A DNA stretch of 64,000 nt from Aphanomyces cochlioides (GCA_019828595.1 JAHQRK010000015.1:1240001-1304000); one strand, 5' to 3'. Shown: positions 20,700-32,040, numbered from the stretch's first letter. The notes: generated from the sequence alone by a model not told the origin. Numbers and translations: made by a program.

Positions 20700-21657
20700 G
20701 CATCCAGCGGGGAGTTAAGGAGGCTCTGGAGTGCTCTTTGCTTACTGGAATGATGAGAGGATCCTTTGGTGTCGCGGCGATACTGACCAAGCAGATCTTG
20801 TCCATGTGCACGAGCTGATTGGTGCGGTCGAGTCGACGTGCTAGGAGTATATCGTAGAGAACTACAACGAGACAACGGCATTCCTCGACGAAGAGGAGGA
20901 CGACCTCCCACTGAGGCATGTTGAAATCGTAGAGCAGCTTGAACCACGGCATGAACGTCGTCGTTTGGAGCTTCCGTACAAGGTCAAAGAGGCGACGACG
21001 ACTGGCCAAGACTCACAAATGGCACGCCAGAGTCCAGCCACGCGCCAAGGCCATTGCACATTGTCGACCTGGAGAGTAGTTTCAATGGCCAAGGAGGCTG
21101 CTCTACCCTGTAAATGGCCCTGAGATCGACGTGATGCTCTTGACCCACTTGCAGTTGCCCCCGACATGGAACGCGTAGTGGCGAATCGTTTGCTTGAGCT
21201 CAACAGCTTCCCAATGTCATGAAATTACAGCGCCACGCAGTCCAACTTACAAGTCATCGCCCCAGCTACACCCGACTAAGTGAATCGAACTGTCAGAGCA
21301 ATGATGCCCTCGAACGTCTTCAGGGGCCATTAATCGAAAAGTTCCCATGCCAACTGTCATGGAAGCTGCAGCATCTTCGCGTGAATAGCTTTCCGGCTGT
21401 CCACAAGGAGGTACTCCATTCAGGATAGAATGTTTTCTCCTTGGGGTACAGGTGACCGTAGCGAGCGTGGCCATGCTTCCTCGCATGCTCTTCGCCATAG
21501 TCAACTCGACCACCATGTGTTGATAAAAGGCTTCAGTTGCGCGGTCGTAGTTGGATGAAATTCGACCAACGTCTAGAATGATGTAGTTCGAGTTGGTCCG
21601 ACCGAGAGCTGGCGTCGGCCACACGCTTGCCATGACTCCAAAGGGCGGTCTGTTCAT
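20700..21657 (-). pseudogene. broken lipase, paralogue of the gene at 29273-30916
   Basis: Minus-strand pieces match the intact lipase in order but in different frames: NSNYIILDVGRISSNYDRAT near 21580, DYGEEHARKHGHARYGHLYP near 21460, IHLVGCSWG near 21270 (the nucleophile elbow, where the intact copy has HLVGHSFG), KWVKSITSISGPFTG near 21120, PWFKLLYDFNMPQW near 20930 and LVHMDKICLVSIAATPKDPL near 20790. Frameshifts and stops separate these parts, and the region of the catalytic Asp and His is not found. The N-terminal exon is also missing; a pogo-like element begins 51 bases beyond. Confidence 0.85.
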
Positions 21658-21708
21658 GCTCTACACGAGAAATCCTACGCTGATGTCGCTCTTGGGAGAA
21701 ATAACTTA

Positions 21709-22208
21709 CAGAAAAACCTGCTAGTTTAAACACCTCGGATAGCTAAACGCCTTTCGAACTGAACAGGTTTTCAATCCACGGACATATGTCGACCCTGGTA
21801 GATTGAACAAAAACCTCTCATGCTAAACGAAGTAATTTGATCAAATATGAGTTGTACAACGTAACGTCAGAACACATCGTTGGTTAGCCACACATTGTTA
21901 GTCTTGGTGGAAGGATGGTCGACTTGAGATGGAAGACAAAGTCACCATGCTGAAGATGATCGATGAAGGCACCCCATACGAACACATCAAGAAGCGCTTC
22001 AAGTGCTCGGTTGAGACAGAGTAGAGTGTATTGATTGATGAACGACAGACGTTACTTATGGAAATTACTTGGAAATGTCCTGATACCATAGGGTAAATTA
22101 GTAACTTGAAATTTGTATGCCTATACAAACGCTTCGATAAAGCTATAGCTGAACACCTTTGGAATTGAACACTCCACCGCGCGTTGTTCAAACAAGCAGG
22201 TTTATCTG
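21709..22208 (+). mobile_element. 500-bp non-autonomous pogo-like element
   Basis: Ends CAGAAAAACCTGCTAGTTT at 21709 and its near complement at 22208 (differences at three positions), flanked by TA. Inside, 21929-22024 encodes a 31-residue remnant of the psq-type helix-turn-helix (MEDKVTMLKMIDEGTPYEHI) followed by a stop. Confidence 0.75.
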
Positions 22209-22532
22209 TATATATTATTATTGATTTGATACAAATTTTGGGTGGGTGCTCAATCGAATCACGCTGCCAAATCGATCCACTAATCGCGCCGATTGGCTGA
22301 AATTTTCAGAAATGATTTTGATTGGCTGTCCTATTGTGGTGTTTGCTCGTTCTAGCCATAAACGATTGCCAACTGTCGACGCTTAATTCCGAGGAAGAAT
22401 TAACCGTACAAACAGTGCATGGCGGTGTTCGTGCTGGCGTGTTGCGATATGGCTGACTCGATGGCGCTCATGTGTCGACAACTCGAAATCAAATGAAGAA
22501 ATATCATCAATTCATTGGACAATTTTACCCTA

Positions 22533-23508
22533 ACGTAAACGACCAGTTTTCCAGCACCGACCAGTTTTTCAGCACGATTCAAAACCTTCTTATTTTTATA
22601 GTCCCTCAATATTAATTGCAATAAATATTGAGAGGAAATGTCAGTCCCCATCATGTGTCTTTGCTCACTTCCTCACAAACATCTTTCAAGCTATCATTAG
22701 AAGAGGTAAACATTGTTATCGTGTTACATTTATGTGTGTGGTAGGCTCGTATGGATGCATTTCCAAGCATGAAGCTATTGAGTTTGCGTCACTAGCATGG
22801 AAAAAGCACGTGGTGGGGGCGAATGTTGTCTCGGGATTTCATGTATCCGGGCTTTATCCGTTGTCGAAGGAGCAAATGATGGCTCGTTTGGCCTTGTTCA
22901 ATGACGGCGGGCTTTCAAACAACTACGTGCACCCAAATTGGATTGCGCGGAAAGAAAACATCCAACAAGAAATTCTGACATTGCCTCCGAAGCCAAACGG
23001 ACCTCAACGAAAGCGGAAAACTGTCGATGTCGGTGGAAGAAATTGACCTTGGCTCTTTTGGATGAGCAAGTCAAAATTGATTCCAGCAAGAAAACGAACC
23101 GCCCAACAAAGCAACGACGACTGCGTGTTCGCCACAACTGCACTGTCGACACCAACCAAAAGAGAATTGATGATGTTGAGTTTTTCGTCCTGTAGGTACA
23201 GTGTACTGATAATTTCTACATAAAAATATACTTTCAGAATTTACATCTCCTGTGAGAAGTGATAATTTTTGTTTTTAAAATATTCCATACAAATTCCAAG
23301 TAATATAATGTGCTGAAGAAGTGATCGTCGGCAAGATTTGAAGATTGGCAATATCTACCCTAATAACTTGTCAAATTTTGTTCAAAGCCCTGATATAGAA
23401 TTGTACGGGTCGATGGCATCCATCCTGTCGAAGTCCCGTCAAGATCAGAGCAATGGTCGACGAGATATCGACTGAAGAATTTTGTGCTGGAGAACTGGTC
23501 GTTTACGT
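22533..23508 (+). mobile_element. 976-bp pogo-like element carrying a transposase C-terminus
   Basis: The ends ACGTAAACGACCAGTTTTCC (22533) and the complement ending at 23508 differ at one base, and both are flanked by TA. The interior contains the C-terminal part of a DDE_1 transposase (22732-23046). Confidence 0.75.
22732..23046 (+). pseudogene. C-terminal fragment of a DDE_1 transposase
   Basis: About 104 codons read as the region that follows the catalytic core in pogo/Tigger transposases: KHEAIEFASLAWKKHVV, then NVVSGFHVSGLYPLSKEQM and LALFNDGG. No catalytic Asp residues are included. A basic tail continues in the next frame to 23195. A deletion derivative. Confidence 0.75.
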
Positions 23509-23791
23509 TATATAAAAGAATGCACAAATAGCCAATAGGATCGGTTTTGGACCGATTGTTGTGGCTATGATAAACCATTCCAAAATCCGAAATTTCGCTC
23601 GAAAGCACAATAATAGATGTCCCACATTTGGAGTAACACATTCTTTAATTTACAGCTCGAGGATGCATCGACAAGGGATGCGTATGATCATATGGCTTCA
23701 CAGCTGGCAGTTCCGCCAAGTGGTATCAGGTGTGACGGAGTTAATTCCATCAACAGCGGACTTTTGCCAAAAGTGGGGACTATTTTACTAA

Positions 23792-24884
23792 GGGCCCGTC
23801 TGGCAACCGAAAATATTACATAATCAAGATTTTGTAAATCATATAGATGAAATTATACTCTCGAGTAAATCAAATGATTTACAATTTCGATAAGTATGAA
23901 TATTTGTATGAAATTTAATAAATTTTCTTCGGAGAGAGCCGCAGAGAAAACGCAAATCCACAGATTTACTGGAAGGAGAGCCAATCAAACATCAAAGAAT
24001 TCACAAAAATTTCCCCAATTATGATCGATGTTGCACTGCGAAGCAAGCAAAAACCGAAGCAGAAGCCTGTGCTCGAATAGTGAACAGGTAAATGTGGTTA
24101 GTCTTGACCAGCACGGCAACTTCCTTCGGCCGAGCTCTAAGGCTAAAGATGGGACAACATTAAACTTATCGACTGGTGAACGTTGTGCCATCTTTAACCC
24201 CAGAGCTTGACCATTTTCTTTCAGTTCCAGAGATGTGTCGTGCATGTAGATTATGGAAGGACATATTTTTAGTTTGTGCTGCTTGTGTTTTTTAATTACA
24301 TTACATGTTGGGATACGCCACACATCTCCAAACAGGAGTTGAATCGCCAGTGTGCGCTTCCGTTCTACTCGCAATCAATACATTGTACCTTTAGCGGAAT
24401 CAAAAGCCGCTTACCTTATATGCGTACTTCTCTGGATCGTTCCATCAATCAGATCCAGAGAAGCACTGCGCTGCAAGTTGCGTGCAGAAAGTTTGGCTAG
24501 ACTTCATGTAGTGATCGGGCTGGTGCCTTTCCAAATTAACTATTTCTGCCCAATCTCAACACATCATCCAACTCATTGCACTCTAATTGGACGATAAACT
24601 TGTTTAAATCCACCGATTTACGTTTTCTGACAATAAGTCAATAAATAAGCCCAAAATGGCATTTTGAGGCCAAATTCAATAATTGAGGTAAAAATATGAC
24701 CTTGGTTATCTCAGAGAGTTTTGCACCAAATCCAATATTTTTTTTGGGATATACTCACTGGAGGCTCCCAAAATGCCATTTTACGAAATGGAGGTTTTAC
24801 CTCCATTTTGAATATGCCATAAATCGTTGATCCCAATTTTGCTGAAAATGGCATATTGATTTTGAAATTTTGCCAGACGCACCC
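23792..24884. mobile_element. PIF/Harbinger-like non-autonomous element, 1093 bp
   Basis: Terminal repeats GGGCCCGTCTGGCAA and TTGCCAGACGCACCC, flanked by a TAA duplication at 23789-23791 and 24885-24887. The pre-insertion sequence ACTAATTTTAC is still present in the uninterrupted right end of the outer element, which proves the insertion and the 3-bp duplication. A shorter relative lies inverted at 56214-56489. Confidence 0.8.
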
Positions 24885-25021
24885 TAATTTTACCAAAAGT
24901 GGCACAATTATGTCAAAAGTGGGGGCTGAATGATAGAAAGTGGGGGCGTCACCAAAAAGTTTCTGATGGCCCCCACATTTGAAAATCTTCTTCTCTGTGG
25001 CCCCCACTAACGAAGAAAGTC

Positions 25022-25336
25022 AGGTTTCCCTGTTCAAAGTGTGATGTCACCTTTTCTAGCAAGCACAACATGAAAGTTCATCAAACACGACGAATTTGCA
25101 AGGAAAACCGAAACACAAATCTTCGGAAAAACGGCCTACAATGTAATGCTGCAAAGAAGGTAGAGAGGGCAAGGGATGTAGAGCGTAAGCGCAACAAGTA
25201 CGTTCCCAAGTTAAAAAGATGTATTATCTGCCAATCTACAGCAAGAAAATCATGTTCTTGTACAGAGCAAGGCTTTGCCCTGGCGGTCCACCTTGGATGG
25301 TGTCTTCTTCGTTTACCATGGCAATTCTTCCATTGA
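25022..25336 (+). pseudogene. zinc-finger ORF fragment inside the outer element
   Basis: An open frame with no clear start contains a C2H2/C2HC-type finger, RFPCSKCDVTFSSKHNMK followed by VHQTRRIC, then a basic stretch and a second Cys cluster (RCIICQSTARKSCSC). It sits between the nested insertions and may be a remnant of the element-encoded DNA-binding protein. Only ATG within the frame is at 25070, inside the finger. Confidence 0.45.
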
Positions 25337-25374
25337 CTGTCGGGTCACACTAATTAGGCGAAGTTCATATTGTC

Positions 25375-25610
25375 ATTTTCATCCAAATTTGTGGTTTTGA
25401 CCAAAAAGCGAATTCGTTTTCAAATCGATTTCATCATACTGAAGTGGTGTGTGTCAGTGTGTGTTTTGCGTGAGGTAGGTGGCTGATCAATTCTGATTGG
25501 CTGACTAATTTTAAATTTTTAATTCTAGCCAATCAGAGAAGCCCGTTCGATTCGGAATCGATTCGAAACCTCGGTTGACTCAAACCGTTCCTCACAATTT
25601 TGTATCAAAA
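25375..25610 (+). repeat. dispersed repeat, copy 2
   Basis: Related to 7305-7530 in the same orientation (see that entry). It includes a short inverted repeat, TTCTGATTGGCTGA against TAGCCAATCAGAGAA. Confidence 0.55.
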
Positions 25611-25625
25611 GCACAATACTATATA

Positions 25626-26294
25626 CAGTAAAACTTACCCAGTGAAACACCTCATATAGAGAAACACCTCGCATCTTGAACGATATTTCATCCACCGATT
25701 AATATCCACACATTTCAACTTACCAAGTGAAACAATTCAACCTCCAAATGAAACATTTAGCTATAATAAAACCAGTATAAAATCCAGCTCGTTGTGCCGA
25801 TTGACCCACCGTAGCATGGTTGAGTTGAGCCTCTCTGAAAGGGCGAAGATTGTCGAACTAATTGATGCCGCTACTCCATACAAGACAATATGTCAAGTGT
25901 TCAACTGCTCCAAAGCAATGATCACGCGAATCAAGCGATCCAGAGACAAAACTGCTGATCAAATCGCTCAAAATGGAGACCCCAACTCGAAACGCCCATG
26001 CCGTTTGGTCGGAGACGCTGTCGAGCTCGATCGACGTGTGTATATTGGTTCTGCAAGGCCAGATCCACAAAGGTCATCGCTGTTAGTGGTCCCATGATCC
26101 AAGAGGCGGCTCGACGTTGCGCCGCCGCTCACCGACGCCATTTACCAAATGGCAATCTGGACACTTGGCTGAATAATCAAAGATCACAGTACCTCTAATA
26201 AATAATTCTATGACTACCTCGGGATGTAAAACACCTCTCATCTTGAACGGATTATCAGTCCACCGAGTGGCGTTTCACTTGGCAGGTTTTACTG
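25626..26294 (+). mobile_element. 669-bp pogo-like element with an HTH remnant
   Basis: Ends CAGTAAAACTTACCCAGTGA (25626) and ...CACTTGGCAGGTTTTACTG (26294), flanked by TA. From ATG 25816 it encodes a psq-type helix-turn-helix (SERAKIVELIDAATPYKTIC, then SKAMITRIKR); the rest of the transposase is missing. Confidence 0.8.
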
Positions 26295-26448
26295 TATTAA
26301 TTTTAACATTAATTTAAATAATGGCCCCCACTGTTGGAAATTCCCCAATAGGGGGTCAAAAAACCCCACTTTTGTGAAAGCCCCCACTTTTGACATAATT
26401 GTCCCACTTTTGTAAAATTAGTAAAATAGTCCCCACTTTTGGCAAAAG

Positions 26449-26903
26449 CCCATCAACAGCAATATATTCCGGATAAGATTCCATAAATAGACACTCGTGG
26501 TGAAATGTGTGAGCCTATAGGCCGATGCAGCCAACCAACGTATGAACCCCCAATGTACAGCTCGTCTCCAATGTTTTGCCTCGTTGCTGCGAACTGCGAA
26601 GCCCCTTCGACGAGTTTGTCGGCTTTGGAATTGTATCTCACGGCAGTGATGAACTCTTATGAGTGTGAAGTGTTGGAACTGACGGATAGTCCTCCAGAAC
26701 TTCTAATGCGAAGTTCAGGGGGAAACATGACGGGAACTTCCCAGCAAAATCCGTCAAAATATCTCCAATCCAACTAATCCGCTCAAACTTATAAACTATT
26801 TTGTCGGTGCTATTTTGACAGATCCAGCGTGGAGAACTTCTTCGACACAATCGATACGCTGGCTGTGATTGGTCGATTTTGAAAGATTGCCCAAACCAAA
26901 CTG
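26449..26903. other. spacer upstream of the ankyrin pseudogene
   Basis: No confident gene. One TTCCGGATAA motif at 26467. A 90-codon plus-strand ORF at 26505-26777 has no recognisable domain. Confidence 0.45.
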
Positions 26904-28647
26904 ATGCTCGTTGTCGTCGGGAATGTCCTCCTCTCGTCTGACCTGATGGCGGCCGTGACAGCGTATCAAGACGGGATTTATGAAGACATGATACCTCTTG
27001 CATACGTTGAGCTTCCAAGGATGCTTGGGAGGTCGAAATGCCGCGTCGATTTGAAAGATCCAGCGTTGAATACGGCCGTCAAGAAGATTCACAACGTCGT
27101 CTCGCCGTGGCTCGACACCTTTGGAGATTCTCGACTTGCCAAGCTCTTTGAATGCATTCAGAACGCGAAAATGCTCCTCGCACTTGAAGCGATATTCAAC
27201 CGCGATACGGTATTGTTGGAAGTTTTACACAACGCGTTTGATGTCCGGTCATTTCGAGGGAACTCGCTGCTTTCACCAACGACTTCGATTCCGTCCGCTT
27301 CTTACTCAGCCATGGCCATCGAGGATGTACGTCTGACGCAATGGTGCTGCTGCTAGCCATGGCAACGTTGAAATGGTGCAATACCTCCATTCTCACACCA
27401 GTCATGGATGTACCGCGCGAGCTATTGAGGACGCAACACTCCACGGACATCTTCAAGTCGTATGTTACATTCGTCGCCATGGGCTAGTCGACTACAATCC
27501 TCACTATCTCCGCTTCCTGATGGATCATACGGCAGCTAATGGACAACTGGCCGCGGTGCAATATCTCCACGAGATTGGAGCTCCATGCAGTGACTTAGCC
27601 ATGGATACTGCAGCTAGTCATGGTCACCTGAACGTCGTCTAGTGGCTTCATTACCACCGTCTTGAAGGCTGTACGTATCGAGCAATGCGCGACGCTGCTG
27701 AAGCTGGTCACCTGGAGGTCGTTCAGTTCCTTCATCGTCATCGCAGTGAAGGTTGTGTGAGCTACGATCCACCGACGTTCGCGCCATCGACGCATGCCAT
27801 GGACGCTGCGGCTGGAAATGGACATTTGGACGTTGTGAAATATTTACACCAACACAACCTCGTGGGAGCCTCAGTTCGTGCCATGAATTATGCTGCTGCC
27901 AATGGACATCTCCACGTTGTTCAGTGGCTCCATGCTCACCGAAGTGAAGGCTGCACGCACGAGGCTGTCGATGGCGCCGCGACCAACAACCACATGGAAG
28001 TCGTCCAGTGGTTAATGACTCACCGGAGCGAGAAGTGCTCGACAGCCGCCATGGACGGCGCAGCTCGTCGAGGCCATTTGGAAATGGTGCAATGGCTTCA
28101 TCGTCACAGCGATGCTGGCTGTACGATTGCCGCGGTTGACTGTGCCGCCGAGCACAACCATGTTGCGGTGGTTCAGTGGCTCTTACACAATCGACGAGAG
28201 GGTTGTTCGACCCGCGCGATGGACTTTATGGCCAAGTATGGCCACCTCAGCATGATCAAGTGGCTCCATGCAAATCGAAGAGAAGGGTGCTCGACGCGGG
28301 CGATGGATTTTGCAGCAGCGGGCGGCTTTGTCGACGTCGTGGCGTGGCTCCACACGCATCGTTCCGAAGGCTGCACGGTGGAAATCCTCGAGCAATCCGC
28401 TCAAGCTGGACGAAAAGATGTTGTCGAGTGGCTCTTGGCCAACCGATTGGAAGGATGTCCGCGATGTGCGTCCAGAGTTGCAAGGCTGCATGGCCATTAT
28501 GGCGTCGCGAGAATCCTAGCGCAGGCCAACACTGATGGCCGTTGGTGCCGCGTCTGCATCGGCTCAAACAATCCTCGTCGACGACAAGAGGTCGAACGAT
28601 GCGGGGATACGTGGCCTGGTGGACCTTATTGTGCGTGTCTGGTCTAA
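26904..28647 (+). pseudogene. ankyrin-repeat protein gene with frameshifts and a stop
   Basis: The N-terminal part (from ATG 26904, about 125 residues) is a helical region common to this protein class. It is followed by some fifteen ankyrin-type repeats of the short pattern GHLEVVQWLHxHRSEGCT. The frame is lost near 27265 and regained near 27345, and then an in-frame TAG at 27640-27642 replaces the Gln expected in the repeat (VV-stop-WLH), a single C-to-T change. After it the frame is open to 28647. Nine or more repeats are intact downstream of the stop. Three lesions in 400 bases argue for a pseudogene, although an unrecognised intron could rescue the first two. Such proteins form very large families in oomycetes. 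Confidence 0.7.
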
Positions 28648-29272
28648 TTTGTCTTAACACACTTGTCATCGTAAGATTTCTAGACGTCGCCTGAGGAAGG
28701 AGAAACACCCGAGTCGATGGCCTCTGTTCTTGCGACGATCACGTCGAAGGAAGGCTGGGCAAAGCTGTCGCGCTGCAGTCTATCATGCTCTTCTTCGCTT
28801 GTTTATTTCGCGGAGCTCTCTCTCCCGCATGTTTTGTCAACACGGCACGACTCCACAACGCAATCGTAAACAGAGCAGATGGAACGCCAACTTGGTTGTC
28901 GTCCTCCTTCATCCTACCGCCTTTGAAATCCATTGACATTCTACCGTGTTGCCAAGCTCAGCTAGCGCTCTATGGCATTGCAACGACACCAAATTCCTCA
29001 GTGAATTCCACGTCCAGAGCGAGACAGAGGCGATCGATAGCAGCCATCAAGTTGTACCGTAAGTTGACCTATAAAAAGGTCAACTTGAAGCTGATCCATC
29101 ATGTGCAAAGTGACCAAATCATCCATGCGCGTCGTCGAATAATTTGAAGTCGATTTATCCGGATGATTTTCCATACAAATTTCAAGATAAAAGATGGACT
29201 CATCCGGTTAAAGAAGATCATGGACAAGTGCAAGTTGCATGTTGACGAAACGACCGACCATGTCACTTCCAA
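28648..29272. other. spacer upstream of the lipase gene
   Basis: No confident gene. A 120-codon plus-strand ORF (28785-29147) has weak coding character. TTATCCGGATG at 29155 and CATCCGGTTA at 29204 lie 70-120 bases before the lipase start. Confidence 0.45.
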
Positions 29273-30916
29273 ATGGAGCGCACGAAGGATCCCGCCGTCT
29301 TTATTCATGGTATTCCCATCGCCTGTCTGTCGTGTTAGAGCGTTTTTCTGTAGGTTTCCTCGAGTGGGGCTTGAATACGCCGCTCTTTGGCTTGGCGCCG
29401 AGCTTTTGGCCGACGCATGCGCTTGAAGAGATCAATTCGAACCATATCATTCTTGACGTGGGCCGAACGACGTCCGACCATGACCGCGCGACGGAAGCGT
29501 TCTATCAGCTCGTAGGCGGCCAAGTCGATTATGGAGAAGAGCATGCGAGGCGGCATGGCCATGCGCGGTTTGGACAGACGTATCCCAAGGAGAAAGCGTT
29601 TTATCCACAGTGGAGCGAGGTTTCTCGCATGGATTTCTCTCCCCACGCATACATACTGATCGTCTTGAGGTAGGACCACCCGATTCACTTGGTCGGCCAT
29701 AGCTTTGGCTCCACGACTGGTACGCTCTATCGCGGCGTTGATTGACGTTGGTTTTCGCTAGCGATTGAGCTCTACCAAATGATTTGCAACGATGCGTTCC
29801 ACGTCGGCAGCAATTACAAGTGGGTCAAGAGCATCACGTCGATCTCGGGACCCTTGACAGGGTAGAGCCACCGCCTTGTCTGTCGTGCTAGCTTGGTCAT
29901 CGGTGACGGCGTGTAGATCGACGTTTTGCAACATGATGGGAGCAAAATACGACAGCGGCGTGCCGTTTTTAAGTCCTGGCCATCTCCTCGTCGGGTTTCT
30001 CTCGCTCGCTTGGAAGCTCCAGGTGACGTGGATGCCATGGCTCACGCGCGTCTACGACTTTCAAATGGATCATTGGAAGGATGCCGTCCCGTGGAGCACC
30101 GTCTTGTCGACGCAAAGTCCATTCCACACGTCCAAGGACATGGGTACACTCGTCGCAATGTTCATCTTGGATGTTCACGTCTTCGTTGTAGTTCTCTACG
30201 ACTTGCTGCCGTCGCGACGTCTCGAACGCAATGGAAAGCTCGTCCACATGGATAAAATCTACTTGCTCAGCATCGTCGCGACGCCAAAAGACCCACTCGT
30301 GATCCCAGTAAGCCATTTCTCCAAACTTGATGTTGATATGCTCCCTGCAGACGGCGGAATGGTCGCTCGCCGCTCTCGCGCTGTGGTTCCTCTACCGCCG
30401 CAAGTCGATTGTCCAGCAGCGTTCGTTGCGCTTTGCATTAAGCGTTGTCGTCGTGCTCCTTGTCCTGCGCAAAGTGCCCGTCACGGACTACTCGAAAATC
30501 CGCATGAGCTTCTGGGGACTCACGTGGCTCATCGGCCGCCACACGAAATCGATTCCATCCCATGAAGTCTACGCAGGTCTGGCCATGCTCTACCTGCCGT
30601 GGTTTCAACTCTCGTAGGCTTTGACGGCAACAAGTGGGAACTCAACGACGGCGTTGTCAACACATACTCGCAGATCCGTCCGCGCGCCGATGAATCCATG
30701 AAGCGCATCGATTCCTGCGTCTCGCACATGTCGATTGACTTGAAAACGGACCAAGACGACACGGTCGTGATGGAGAAAGGGCAGTGGCATACCTACCGCG
30801 TGGACAAGAACCATCTCTCGGGCACGACGTGGGACAAAGAAGCGGGAGAACTCTACAAGAACCTCTTCAAGCTCCTCAACAACCTCTCCAAGGAGAACCA
30901 GCCCATGAGCTATTAA
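29273..30916 (+). CDS. lipase of the bacterial L1/class-I type with a hydrophobic insertion, 438 aa
   Basis: Eight exons (29273-29309, 29354-29619, 29674-29719, 29762-29861, 29917-30143, 30192-30307, 30351-30576, 30618-30916) with seven introns of 41-55 bases; all phases agree. Alpha/beta-hydrolase features: FIHGFLEWG as oxyanion-hole region, NSNHIILDVGRTTSDHDRAT, DYGEEHARRHGHARFG, the nucleophile Ser in HLVGHSFG, SISGPLTGST, LVHMDKIYLLSIVATPKDPL, the likely catalytic Asp in NDGVVNTYSQ and a His near the end in KNHLSGTTW. Between PKDPLVIP and the Asp motif about 75 residues include two strongly hydrophobic stretches (WSLAALALWFLY and FALSVVVVLLVLRK), not usual in the bacterial enzymes. No signal peptide is seen at the chosen ATG, and a stop lies upstream in frame. 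A broken copy is at 20700-21657. Confidence 0.87.
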
Positions 30917-31584
30917 TCCACTCGCACGTTGTAGAGTTGACATTGCCTCGCTGCGGGACGCCTTCCCGGCTTGGTGTGCGTGGAATAGCTTTGAGAGGGC
31001 GATGAGGACGACAAGAGCAGCGAACGTCTTGATCGTGCGCAGTTAAGGAGGTACATTTACATGGGAGAACCTCCAAGAGGTCGTACGGGAGAGCTTGCAT
31101 GTGCAGTCAACCCCACGGACTGCTCTGAAATCGCTCGCCGCTGGAAGACTCTCGGACGACTTTGTTCTTCCCAGCGACTCGTGCGTCTCGATCTTCCGCC
31201 ACTTGAGCTCCCGTCCCCAAGGGAAAGAGTTGGAGAGTTGGTCCAGGTTACAATGCGCGATCTTGAGATCAGTCCACGATGGAGACTACCGTAGAGCATG
31301 CTGTAGATCGAGATGCACTCAAGAAAGCAAATGCTGCATGACGCGACGATGTCCGCGACAGGAGGACTTAGAACTCCCAAGCTACACGGGGAAAGACCGC
31401 CTTTGACTGCATTGGTCTCCGCGAGACACTCAAATCGTCGCTTTTGTCCATGGACTAGACGGACTTAGCACTCCACGGCACACTGTAGCCAAGGTCCCCA
31501 CTGGGTTCTGCATCGACGAGAATGTCATCTGTCGGTCCTTGCTGTCTGATCCGACGATTGTTCATTCAGGCGTTCGTTCGCACG
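30917..31584. other. stretch without a confident gene
   Basis: Overlapping short ORFs on both strands; none has a domain or supported splicing. GC is as high as in coding DNA, so a decayed gene is possible. Confidence 0.4.
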
Positions 31585-32040
31585 TCAGCCTTTCTTCCGC
31601 TTGAATGTCATCCTCACGTCAGAGTCTCTTTGCCCCGCCACCTTGAGTCCCCCTTGAGTCCCCCTTGAGTCCCCCTTGAGCCCCCTGAAGCTCGTTATGC
31701 TCGCAAATAATCTAAATGAAGTTTTTGTGCTAGGATGAAGCACAAGAGCGATGTTGAAAGCTTGTATGCCAGTGGAGAGACAAGAGAAAGTTGATGGAGA
31801 CAAGAGCGTCTTGGCCATATCAACTGCATTGATCGAGTTAGGAGAATACCAAAGAGGTTTACTAGAGCGCGACGCATTGACCAGGGTAGCGGCACGGCCA
31901 GGCAATGGATCGTCCCCCGTGCAAATCGGCTCGCAGTAATATCCCGCAGCACAAGGCTTGGAGGGGCGGCAGCTGACAGCTTGAGAGGGCGACACGTAAA
32001 GCGAGACGAGGATGGCGCAGAGGAGAACTATGGATTTCAT
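31585..32040 (-). pseudogene. small secreted cysteine-rich protein, probably frameshifted
   Basis: The ATG at 32040 starts a signal peptide (MKSIVLLCAILVSLYV) followed by a short Cys-rich region (SCRPSKPCAAGYYC) closely like the protein encoded at 33126-33314. After about residue 49 the frame differs from the paralogue: the equivalent C-terminal cysteine segment exists in another frame a base away (near 31890), so the open frame instead runs on for about 100 unrelated residues through the C-rich repeat to 31585. A one-base loss is the simplest explanation. Function unknown; secretion and cysteine pattern suggest an extracellular role such as an effector or inhibitor. Confidence 0.6.
31641..31687 (+). 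repeat. short tandem array of an 11-bp CCCCCTTGAGT unit
   Basis: Four units of CTTGAGTCCCC type follow each other with little variation. Degenerate relatives occur near 435, 19340 and 20500. It is not a telomere repeat or CRISPR. Confidence 0.85.

Larger units (their letters stand above)
23761..26448. mobile_element. outer element interrupted by three further repeats
   Basis: Left end CTTTTGCCAAAAGTGGGGAC at 23761 and the complementary right end at 26448. The inverted ends extend inward for about 70 bases (shared ACAATTATGTCAAAAGTGGG). The left end is split by a 1.1-kb element at 23792-24884, and the interior contains a dispersed repeat (25375-25610) and a pogo-like element (25626-26294). 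No transposase was recognised; a zinc-finger ORF (25022-25336) may be what is left of its coding sequence. Confidence 0.75.

Noticed and set aside
31641..31687. CRISPR-like or telomeric repeat array
   Set aside because: Units are 11 bases with no spacers and are embedded in gene-bearing eukaryotic DNA; they do not match a telomere unit.
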